64,000 bases of DNA from Pseudomonas syringae CC1557. Lineage in GTDB: Bacteria > Pseudomonadota > Gammaproteobacteria > Pseudomonadales > Pseudomonadaceae. A program made the position numbers and the translations under genes. The DNA is taken from NCBI RefSeq assembly GCF_000452705.1, contig NZ_CP007014.1:2976001-3040000 (forward strand), read 5' to 3'. The notes under the pieces are model-generated. The model was not told the DNA's origin. It searched no databases and saw only the letters and a list, made by a program, of their open reading frames with translations. The first letter of the stretch is position 1, and every line of letters begins with the position of its first letter. This document shows positions 49,473 through 61,000 of this stretch, piece by piece.

Positions 49473-52089
49473 GCGTGCTGCGGGTTGCGGCTGAACGGGT
49501 CCTTGAGGAAGCGCTCGGCAGTGAGGTCGTCACGGTTCAGATAACCCCGCGCCACACCGGCGCCGCCGATGTAGATCTCGCCGGCAACGCCCAGTGGCAC
49601 AGGCTGCTGTTGCTCGTCGAGCAGGTAAAACTGCGTGTTGCCCACCGGTTTGCCGATGTGAGCGGCGAAGCCCTCTTTGCGGTCCATGGCCACCCAGCTT
49701 GAGTAGGTGGTGGTTTCCGACGGACCGTAGAGGTTGCACAGGCGCTGCACGGCGGTTTTCTCGAACAGCGATTCCACCAGGCTGCGTTTCAGCGCTTCGC
49801 CAGCAACGTTTACGGTGTGCACGGACGTTGGCAGCCCATCGATTTCCAGCAAGGCCTTGAGCGCCGAGGGTACGGTATTGATCAGGCCGATATCGTGCTC
49901 GCCGTGTGGCAGTTCAAGGACGTTTTTCACCATGTTGATGCTGCCGCCCGACGTCAGCGGCGCGAAGCATTCGTAGACCGCAAGATCGAAGTTCAACGAG
50001 GTGGAGAACAGCGTTTTCTCCAGGGCGGAGACGCCGAAAGCGCTATGCGCCCACGTCAGGAAGTTCACCGTGTTGCGGTGTTCGATCATCACGCCTTTCG
50101 GAAGACCGGTCGAACCCGAGGTGTAGATCAGGTACGCCAGATGCGCCGAAGTCAGCTCCGCCACCCGCGGATTCTGGATGGATTCGTCCTGCCAGTTGCT
50201 CAGGTCCAGATTGATGACAGGCACCGAAACGTCGGCCAGTAACGCTTCAGTAGCTGATTGAGCCAGCACGGCAGCAGGTGCGCTGTCCTGCAGCATGTAA
50301 GCAATACGTTCCGCTGGATAAGCCGGATCCAGCGGCACATAACCGCCGCCCGCCTTGAGGATCGCCAGCAAGCCTACGACCATTTGCAAACCACGTTCAA
50401 CACAGATACCGACCCGGGAATCAGGCTGCACGCCCTGCTTGCGCAAGGCATGCGCCAGACGGTTAGCCTGCTCGTTAAGCTCGCGATAGGTCAGGCGCTG
50501 CTCGCCGTGGAGCACTGCCAAAGCATCCGGTGTGCGCTCGACCTGTGCTTCGAACAGCCCATGAATGGTCTGTTCGTGCGGGTAGTCCAGCGCGGTGTCA
50601 TTGAACGCCACCAGCAACTGCTCGCGCTCGTCGGCAGGCAGGATCGGCAGGCTGTCGAGGGCCGAGGACGGCGAATGTTCCAGCGCAACGAGCAGACTTT
50701 CCAGCGCGGTCTGCATATACCCGCAGACTCGCTCGGCACCGATCTTGCCGGACACAAGCACCGACAGCCTGAAACCGTCGCCCAGGTCATCGACGTTCAA
50801 GGTCAATGGATAGTTGGTGCGCTCTTCACTGTCCAGCGTGTGAATACCCTGCCAGGCCGTGGCGGTCTGTTCTGAAACGCTGCCAACCGCACTGTGCCGG
50901 TAGTTGAGCAGCGCACTGAACAGTGGCGTCGATGCGGCAACCCCGCTGCAACGCTGAGCCAGAGCCAGCGAAGCATGTTCGTGACCGAGCAGCGCAGTGA
51001 GGCGGGCATGGGTCGCCTTGACCCCGTCCCGCACGCCCTGCCCTGCAAGATCGACGCGCAGCGGCAAGGTGTTGATGAACATCCCCAGTGCCCAGCTGGC
51101 GCCTTCGCCGGCCTGCATCCGGCCCATCAGTACGGTGCCGAACACCACGTCCTGCCTGTTTGAAACCTTGCCCAGCACCTGAGCCCAGGCCAGATGCACC
51201 AGACTGGCTGCGCTGACCCCCTCGCGTCGGGCCTGAGCACGCAGACGCAGGTTGAGTTGAGGATCCAGCGCCAGGCTGGCTTCTTCGATATCACGGCCAT
51301 CGCCCTGCACATCCTGCAGGCCGAAAGGCAGCGTCGGTTCGTCGATATCGCCCAGCATGTCGCGGAAAAACACTTCGTGATCGGCCTGGCTGACACCCAG
51401 ACGTGCCTGAGCCACGTAATTGCGGTATGGCACTGGCGCCGACAGGGCTTCGGCCTCGCCCAGCAGCCAGGCCTGCATTTCATGCTGCACCACTTCCATG
51501 GCCATATGGTCGAGTGCCATATGATGGAACAGCAGCATCGCGGTGATTCTCTGGTTGCGCGGGTCCTCGGCGTGGACCAGGTGCATCAGGGGCGCTTGAG
51601 TCATATCGAGGCGGTAGTGCCGTGGATCGAAGCGGCTATGCAGTTGCACGCCAATCTCACCGTCAGCCGGGTCAAGTTCAAGCTCTTCAAGGTGCAACTG
51701 CGCCTCGCGCCAAACCACCTGCACGGGTGATTCCAGGCCTTTCCAGACCACTCCTGTGCGCAGGATGTCATGACGCACGATGACCGCCTGCAAAGCCTCG
51801 ACGAAAGCGTCCAGAAACGCACGGTCATCGAAGGCGAACTGCACTTGCAGCACATAGGGGTCCCCCTGCTCGGCAGCAATATGGTGATAGAGAATACCTT
51901 CCTGCAAGGGGGCCAGCGGGTAGATGTCCTGCACATTCGCTACGCCGCCTGGCACGCTGGCGACCACCTTATCGATCTGTTCCTGAGTCAGGTCAGCCAG
52001 TGGCAGCAGGTCCGGGGTGATGTGTTCGCAGTGCTCGGAAATCAGATTGGCTGGCACCACGATCTCGGTGCCACCGCCGACGGCCGCTG
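48792..52089 (-). other. SypB module 5 (C-A-T, Ala) and C-terminal tail
   Basis: Dual E/C domain ([11 protein letters not shown]). The A4 motif is at about 49955-49985, code D-L-Y-N-N-A-L-T-Y (Ala). T core at about 48955-48990, followed by a 30 or so residue basic tail instead of another condensation domain. Confidence 0.84.
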
Positions 52090-55000
52090 CCAGCGCAGCC
52101 AGCGTTGGCTGACCAAACAGCACACGCACATCGACGCTCAAACCCAGCCGACGCATGCGCCCGATCAGGCTCACCGCCAGCAGCGAATGGCCGCCGAGTT
52201 CGAAGAAGTTGTCGTGACGACCAATCCGTTCAACGCCCAGCAGCTCTTGCCAGATAGCCGCAATCTGCGCTTCGGTTTCGCCCTGTGGGGCTTCATAGTC
52301 GCGGTTGATCAGTGCATCACTGTTCGGCGCTGGCAAGGCCTTGCGATCCAGCTTGCCGTTCGGGGTCAGGGGCAGTGCATCGAGACGCACGTAAGCCACC
52401 GGGATCATGTAAACCGGGAGTTGCTCCTGCAGCCAGTCGCGCAGGCTGTCGATGCCCGGCTCGGTGTGAGCTGCCTGGACGGTGTAATAAGCCACCAGAC
52501 GCTTGTCGCCCGGAATGTCTTCGCGGGCGGTGACTACCGCTTCATGGACAGCCGGGTGCTTGGCCAGGCGTGCATCGATCTCGCCCAACTCGATACGGAA
52601 GCCTCGGATTTTCACTTGGTCGTCGTTACGGCCCTGGTATTCGATATTGCCGTCTGGCAGGTAGCGGCCAAGGTCGCCGGTACGGTACATGCGTGCCGCA
52701 GGCTGTGGGCTGAACGGGTCGTTGAGGAAGCGCTCGGCAGTGAGGTCGTCACGGTTCAGATAACCCCGCGCCACACCGGCACCGCCGATGTAGATCTCAC
52801 CGGCAACGCCCAGTGGCACTGGCTGCTGTTGCTCGTCCAGCAAGTAAAACCGGGTGTTGCCGACCGGCTTGCCGATGTGCGCGGCGAAGCCTTTTTCGCG
52901 ATCCATCGCCACCCAGCTCGAGTAGGTGGTGGTTTCCGAAGGACCATAAAGGTTGCACAGGCGCTGCACGCCGGTATTTTCGAACAGATTTTCCACCAGG
53001 CTGCGCTTGAGCGCCTCCCCCGCCACGTTCACTGTGTGGACCGATGCCGGCAGTCCATCGATTTCCAGCAAGGCCTTGAGCGCCGAGGGTACGGTATTGA
53101 TCAGGCCGATATCGTGCTCGCCGTGCTGCAGTTGCAGAACATCTTTCACCACATTGATGCTGCCGCCCGACGTGAGCGGCGCGAAGCACTCGTAGACCGC
53201 AAGGTCGAAGTTCAGCGAAGTGGAGAACAGCATTTTTTCCAGTGCAGAATCGTCGAAAGCCGTGTGCGCCCAGGTCAGGAAATTCACGGTGTTGCGGTGT
53301 TCGATCATCACGCCTTTGGGCAGGCCGGTCGAACCCGAGGTGTAGATCAGGTACGCCAGATGCGCCGAAGTCAGCCCCTGCACCTGCGGATTCTGTACGG
53401 ATTCGTCCTGCCAATCGCTTAAATCAAGATTGATGACAGGTACCGAAACGTCGGCCAGCAAGTCCTGAGTAGCGGTTTGAACCAGTACTGCATTCTGGAC
53501 GGATTCGTCCTGCCAATCGCTCAGGTCCAGATTGATCACAGGCACCGAACCGTCGGCCAGCAAGCCCTGAGTAGCGGTTTGCGCCAGCACCGCTGCCGGA
53601 GCCCGCACTGCGTTCGACACAGATACCGACGCGGAAATCCGGCTGCACACCCTGCTTGCGCAAGGCATGCGCCAGGCGGTTGGCCTGCTCGTTGAGCTCA
53701 CGATAGGTCAGGCGCCGTTCGCCGTGCACCACCGCTAGCGCATCCGGAGTGCGCTCGACCTGTGCTTCGAACATCCCGTGAATGGTCTGCTGCTGCGGGT
53801 AATCCAGCGCGGTGTCGTTGAACGCCAGCAGCAACTGTTCGCGCTCGGCTGTCGGCAGAATCGACAAACCGTGCAACGGCGTTTCTGGCGTCTGCTCCAG
53901 CGCCGTCAACAGGTTTTCCAGCGCCGTGTGTGCATAGCCGCACACACGTTGGGCACCAATTGACGAAACTGCCAAAGCCGTCAGTCTGAACCCGTCGGCC
54001 AGATCATCGACGTTCAAAGTCAGTGGGTAGTTGGTACGTTCCTCACTGCTCAGGGCATGAATGCCCTGCCAGGCCTGCATGGCCTGGTCGGACACACTCC
54101 CGACCCCACTGTGGCGATAATTGAGCAGTGCGTTGAACAGCGGTGTCTGTACAGCAACACCGCTACAACGCTGAGCCAATGCCAGTGAGGCATATTCGTG
54201 ACCGAGCAAGTCAGTCAGGCCTTTATGAGTGGCCTTGACCCCGTCACGCACGCCCTGCCCGCCCAGCGAAACCCTCAGCGGCAAGGTGTTGATGAACATC
54301 CCCAAAGCCCGATCGGCGCCTTCCCCGGCCTGCATCCGGCCCATCAGCACGGTGCCGAACACTACGTCCTGTCTGTTTGACACTTTGCCCAGCACCTGAG
54401 CCCAGGCCAGGTGCACCAGACTGGCGGCACTCACACCCTGTTGTCGCGCCTGAGCACGCAGGCGCAGGTTGAGTCGAGGATCCAGCGCCAGGCTGGCTTC
54501 TTCGATATCAAGGCCATCGCCCTGCACATCCTGCAGGCCGAAAGGCAGCGTCGGTTCGTCAATATCGCCGAGCATGTCGCGGAAAAATACTTCGTGATCG
54601 GCCTGGCTGACACCCAGACGTGCCTGAGCCACGTAATTGCGGTATGGCACTGGCGCCGACAAGGCTTCGACCTCGCCCAGCAGCCAGGCCTGCATTTCAT
54701 GCTGCACCACTTCCATGGCCATATGGTCCAGGACCATATGATGGAACAGCAGCATCGCGGTGATTCGCTGGTTGAGCGGGTCCTCGGCATGGACCAGGCG
54801 CATCAAGGGCGCTTGATTCATATCGAGACAGTAGTGACGCGGATCGAAGCGGCTGTGCAGTTGCGCGCCAATCTCACCGTCTGCCGGATCAAGTTCAAGC
54901 CCTTCAAGATGCAATTGCGCCTTGCGCCAAACCACCTGCACCGGTGAATCCAGACCGTCCCATACAACGCTGGTGCGCAGAATGTCGTTGCGGTCAATAA

Positions 55001-58000
55001 CCCTTTGCAAGGCCTGGACGAAGGCGTCCAGGCGCTCGCGGTTGTCAAAGGCGAACTGGGTCTGCAGCACATAGGGGTCGCCCTGTTCGGCTGCCATGTG
55101 GTGATAGAGAATGCCTTCCTGCAACGGTGCCAGCGCGTAGATATCCTGCACATTCGCCACGCCACCCGGCACGGTTGCTACGACTTGTTCAATCTGTGGC
55201 TGGGTCAGGTTGGCCAGTGGCAGCAGTTCAGGCGTGATGCGTTGGCAATCCTCGGTGACCAGATTGGCTGGCACCACAATTTCGCTGCCACCCCCGACGG
55301 CTGCCGCCAGTGCCGCCAGCGTAGGCTGGCTGAACAGCACGCGTATATCGACACTCAGGCCCGCCTGACGCATGCGCTCGATCAGGCTGACGGCCAGCAG
55401 CGAGTGCCCGCCGAGCTCAAAGAAGTGATCGTGACGGCCCACGCGTTCAACGTTGAGCAATTCGGACCATATACGCGACAGTGTGACTTCCACTTCACCC
55501 TCGGGTGCCTCGAACTCACGGCTGGCATAGGCATCAGCGTCCGGGACCGGCAGGGCTTTGCGATCAAGCTTGCCGTTGGCGGTCAGCGGCAACGAATCCA
55601 GCACCACAAAGGCACTTGGTACCATGTATTCGGCCAGCGACGCCGCCAGTTCGCGGCGCAGTTCGACCGCTGACAAGGCGCTGCTGTCTTCGCCGACGAC
55701 ATACGCCACCAGACGTTTTTGTCCAGGCTCGTCCTGGCGGGCCAGCACCGCGGCCTCGCTGACGCCAGAACATTCGACCAGACGCGCTTCGATTTCACCC
55801 GGTTCGATACGGAAACCACGGATTTTCACCTGGTCGTCGTTACGGCCCAGATACTCGATCACGCCGTCCGCGTTCCAGCGGCCAAGGTCTCCGGTGCGGT
55901 ACAGCAGAGTTCCAGCGTCGTTGCTGAAAGGATTGGCAACAAACTGGGTGGCATTCAGCTCCGGGCGGTTCAAGTAACCCTTGGCCACGCCCTGCCCGCC
56001 GATATACAACTCCCCGGCCACGCCCACCGCAACCGGTTGGAACAGAGCGTCGAGCACATAGACCTGGCTGTTGCCAATCGGGCGGCCAATGGGAATACCG
56101 CCGGTGCCGACCGAGGTGATCTCATGGGTCATGGAAAAGGTTGTCGCTTCGGTCGGGCCGTAGCCGTTGAGCAGATGTTGTGGAGGATTGTTCGCCAACA
56201 CTCTGTTTATAACGGCAGGGTCCAGAACATCGCCGCCGACAATCAGGTAGCGCAGACGGGAAAAGGCTTCGCCCAGCCCCGAAGCGTATTGATGGAACAA
56301 CCCGGCGGTCATCCATAGCACAGTCACCGACTGTTCCAGAAGCAGGCGCTGGAAGTCGCGCGGAGACAACAAATCTGTCTGCCTGATCACCACCACGCAG
56401 CCGCCATTGAGCAAAGGAGCCCAGACATCCAGGGTGCTGGCGTCAAACGCAGGATTGGAAGCGAACGCTACACGATCCTGAGCATTGAAATCAGCGTATC
56501 CGTTGTTAATCACCAGACGGCTGATGGCCCGGTGCGGCACCAGCACACCTTTCGGAACACCCGTCGAGCCAGAGGTATACATGATGTAGGCGACGCTTTC
56601 GCTGGACTGCGGCAGTGTCAGATCATCGCTACTCAGGCCATCCAGGGTCAGTGGGTCGAGGTCAACACGCTGCGCAGCGGTTGCCAGCGATATGTGACTG
56701 TGGGTCAGCAATACACGCGCCTGGCTGTCCTCAACCATGAACGCCTGACGTTCGGCCGGTGCATTGACGTCCAGCGGCACATATACTGCCGCGCACTTGA
56801 GCACCGCCAACTGACTGGCGAGCAGGTCAAGGCTGCGTTCCAGCAGGATCGCCACGCTGTCACCTGGCTGTACGCCGAGCCCCAGCAGATGCCGCGCCAG
56901 ACGATTGGCCCGGGTGTTGAGTTCTGCATAGCTCAGGGCAACATCGTCGTGGATTGCCGCGCAAGCCTCGGGGGACGAACGCACCTGAGCTTCAAACAGG
57001 CTATGCACAGTCTGCTGTTGCGGATAGTCCCGTGCGGTGTCGTTGAACGCCACCAGCAACTGCTCACGCTCGACGGCAGGCAGGATCGGCAGGCTGTCGA
57101 GGGCCGAGGACGGTAATTGCTCCAGGGCATCCACCAGATGCTCCAGCACGGTCTGCATGTAGCCACAGACCCGTTTGGCGCCCACGGCGCTGCTGACCAG
57201 TACTGTCAGGTTGAAACCGTTGCCCACGTCATCGATATTCAGGGTCAGCGGGTAGTTGGTATGGTCTTTGGCACCGAAAGACTCGATCCCGTCCCAGGCT
57301 GTGGCGGTTTCGGCCGAAACATCGTTCACCACACTGTGCCGGTAGTTGAGCAGCGCACTGAACAGTGGTGCCGGGGCATCCACGCCACTGCAACGCTGGG
57401 CGAGTGCCAGTGGCGCGTGTTCATGGCCCAGCAACGCTGTCAGTTGTCCGTGGGTCGCTTTCAATCCCTCGACCACCGTTGTCGCGCCGATATCGACGCG
57501 CAGCGGCAAGGTGTTGATAAACATGCCCAACGCGCGGTCGGCACCGTCGCCGGCCTCGCGCCGATATCGACGCGCAGCGGCAAGGTATTGATAAACATGC
57601 CCAACGCGCGGTCGGCACCCTCGCCGGCCTGCATACGGCCCAGCAGCACCGTACCGAACACTACCTGCTCACGGGCCGAGACGCTGCCGAGCACCCGCGC
57701 CCAGGCCAGGTGCATCAGGCTTGCTGCGCTGACGCCCGCGTGTCGGGCCTGGGCGCGCAAACGCAGGTTCAGTTCAGCAGGCAGGATCACGCTCGCCTCT
57801 TCGATGTCACCTCCACCGGCCTGCACATCCTGCAAACCGAACGGCAGCGTCGGTTCGTCGATGTCGCCGAGCATCTCTCGGAAAAACGCTTCGTGCTGCG
57901 CCTCGCTGACACCCAGGCGGGCCTGGGCCACGTAGTTGCGATACGGCACGCTCCGACCCAGAGAAGCATCCTCACCAAGCAGGAGCGCCTGCATTTCATG

Positions 58001-61000
58001 CAGCACCACGTACAGCGAGGTGGCGTCGTTGATCAGGTGGTGGAACAGCAGCATCGCCAGCCAGCGATCGTTGAGCGGATCATGGCTAAAGACAATCTGC
58101 ATCAAGGGCGCTTGACGCACATCAAGGCGGTAATGCCGGGGGTCGAAGCGCTCGTGTAACTGTTTATCAATCGGGCCGTCTGCCGGGTCGAGGCACAACT
58201 CGGTGACGCGCATTTCAGCCTGACGCAGCACCACTTGCAGCGGCTCGTCGAGACCTTCCCACAGCACGGCGGTGCGCAGGATATCGTGACGGTTGATCAC
58301 CCCTTGCAAGGCACGGCTGAAATCGTCCAGTCGTGCGCGATCGCGCAGACTGAACAGCGCTTTCAGGGTGTACGGGTCGCCCTGCTCGGCACTGATGTGG
58401 TGATAGAGAATGCCTGCCTGCAAAGGCGCCAGCGGGTAAATGTCCTGTACGTTGGTGGCACCGCCTGGCACATGCTTTACCACGCGGGTCGATCTGCGCC
58501 TGAGTCAGGCTGATCAGCGGCAACAGTTCAGGGGTGATGTGTTCACAATGTTCGGGTATCAGGTTGGCCGGAACTACAACCTCCGCACCTCCGCCGACCG
58601 CTGCTGCCAGCGCCGCAACGGTCGGCTGACTGAACAGCACGCGCACATCGGCACTCAGCCCGACCTGACGCATCCGCTCAATCAGTGTCATCGCCAGCAG
58701 CGAATGGCCACCCAGTTCGAAGAAGTGATCATGGCGACCGACCTGTTCGACCTTGAGTATGTCAGCCCAAATCGACGCCAGCAGGGTCTCAACCTCGCCC
58801 TGTGGTGTTTCATAGCCACGACTGATCAGCGATTGCGCATCGGGGACTGGCAGGGCCTTGCGATCAAGCTTGCCGTTGGCAGTCAGCGGCAGCGCATCGA
58901 GCTGCACGTAAGCTACCGGCACCATGTAGTCCGGCAACGTGCCTTGCAGGTGGCTGCGCAAGTGTTCAATGTCGAGCACGGTTTCAGGCTGCTGCGTGGT
59001 GACATAGGCTACCAGACGCTTGTCGCCTGGTACGTCCTCTCGTGCCAGTACCAGCGCTTCTTCGATACCCGGCAATCGGCTTAGCTGCGCTTCGATCTCG
59101 CCCAGTTCGATGCGTAAGCCGCGAACCTTCACCTGATCATCGTTACGCCCCAAGTAATCGAGAGTGCCATCGGCGTTCCAGCGTGCCAGGTCGCCGGTGC
59201 GGTACATCCTTGCGTCGGCGTTGGCGTGGAACGGGTCACGCAGGAAGCGCTCAGCGGTCATTTCCGGCCGGTTCAGGTAACCCCGCGCCACGCCTTCTCC
59301 GGCGACGTACAGCTCGCCCGCCACACCCAGCGGCACCAGTTGCTGATGTTCGTCGAGCAGGTACACACGGGTGTTGGCAATCGGTGTGCCGATGTCGAGG
59401 CTGCCGTCGGGCAACAAGCGCCCGGAGGTGGCGACCACCGTGGCCTCGGTCGGACCATAGTTGTTGATGACGGTGAAGCCCGGGTCGCGCTGGAACTGGC
59501 GCAGACGGTCGCCACCGATCAATAGCGTACGCAAGGTGGGGTGAGACAGGTCGCGGCTGAAGGCGTATTCGGCGACCGGCGTCGGCAGGAAAGCCACCTG
59601 CAGCGGCTGGGCAACCCACCAGTCGAGCAGCGCATCCAGCTGTTCATTGCTCACGTCCGCAGGCGGCAGGTGCAAGGTCGCCCCGGCACACAGTGCTGGC
59701 CAGACTTCCCAGGCCATCGCGTCGAAGCCGAAGCCCGCGACGCTGGCGGTGTGGCTGCCAGCCTTGAGTTCGAAAGTCTGGCAATGCCAGTCGATCAGGT
59801 TGCCGAGGGTGCGGTGCTCGACCATCACGCCCTTTGGCTGGCCTGTGGAGCCGGAGGTGTAGATCACGTAAGCCAGATGTGTGGCGTTGAGCCCGGCCAC
59901 CTGCGGGTTTTCCAGGCGTTGCGGCCATTCAGGGCGGTCAAAGGCGATGACCGGCACAGCCGTTTCCGGCACACGGCTGATCAGGGCCTGCTGGGTCAGC
60001 AGCACTTTGGGTGCGCTGTCGGCCAGCAGATAGGCAATGCGTTCGTCAGGGTGCGATGGATCGACCGGGACATAGCCTGCGCCGGACTTGAGCACGGCGA
60101 GCATGGCCACCAGCGTGTCAAGACCACGACGGGCCATGACTGCCACACGATCATCGACACCGACGCCGAGATTGATCAGGTGATGGGCCAGTGCGTTGGC
60201 GCGTTGGTTCATCTCGCCGTAGTGCAGGCAATGTTCGCCCACCTGGGCCGCTACACTTTCGGGCGCGCTGGCTGCCCGGGCCTCGATCATGGCGTGCACG
60301 GTCTGCTGTTGTGGGTAGTCCTGCGCGGTGTCGTTAAACGCCAACAGCAGTTGTTGCCGCTCGGTTTCCGGCACCACCGGCAGGTTGCAAACCGCTGAAT
60401 CCGGCGCGGATTCAAGGGCCTCGACCAGATGGCCCAAGGCGGTCTGCATATAATCGCAGATGCTCCGGGCATCGATGCCGGCCACAGCCTGTGCATTCAG
60501 GCTGAAAGCGTCGCCAAAGTCATCGACGCTCAAGCTCAATGGATAATTGGCACGTTCTTCACTGTTAAGAACATGAATACCGTTCCAGGCTTGGACCGCC
60601 TGCTCGGACACGCTGCCCACCGCACTGTGGCGGTAGTTGAGCAAGGCGCTGAAAAGCGGCGTCGGTGCGGCAACACCGCTGCAACGCTGGGCCAACACCA
60701 GCGGTGCATGCTCGTGACCGAGCAAAGCCGTCAGTCGCTCGTGAGTGGCTTTTAAACCCTCGACCACTGTTATCGCGCCGACATCCACGCGCAGTGGCAA
60801 CGTATTGATGAACATGCCCAAGGCGCGCTCGGCGCCCTCACCGGCCTGCATACGGCCCATTAACACCGTACCGAACACCACGTCACGCTTGCTCGACACA
60901 GTGCCGAGCACCTGGCCCCAGGCCAAATGCACCAGGCTGGCGGCGCTCACACCCTGCTGCCGGGCCTGAGCCCGCAGGCGCAGATTCAGTTGAGGGTCCA

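Larger units (their letters stand above)
55300..58599 (-). other. SypB module 3 (C-A-T, Val)
   Basis: The dual E/C domain has [11 protein letters not shown], the third HHxxxDAT-type motif in the window. The A4 motif FDASTLDVW is at about 56425-56450, code D-A-L-W-I-G-G-T-F (Val). T core at about 55395-55430. The A-T stretch is very close in DNA to SypC module 1. Confidence 0.84.
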
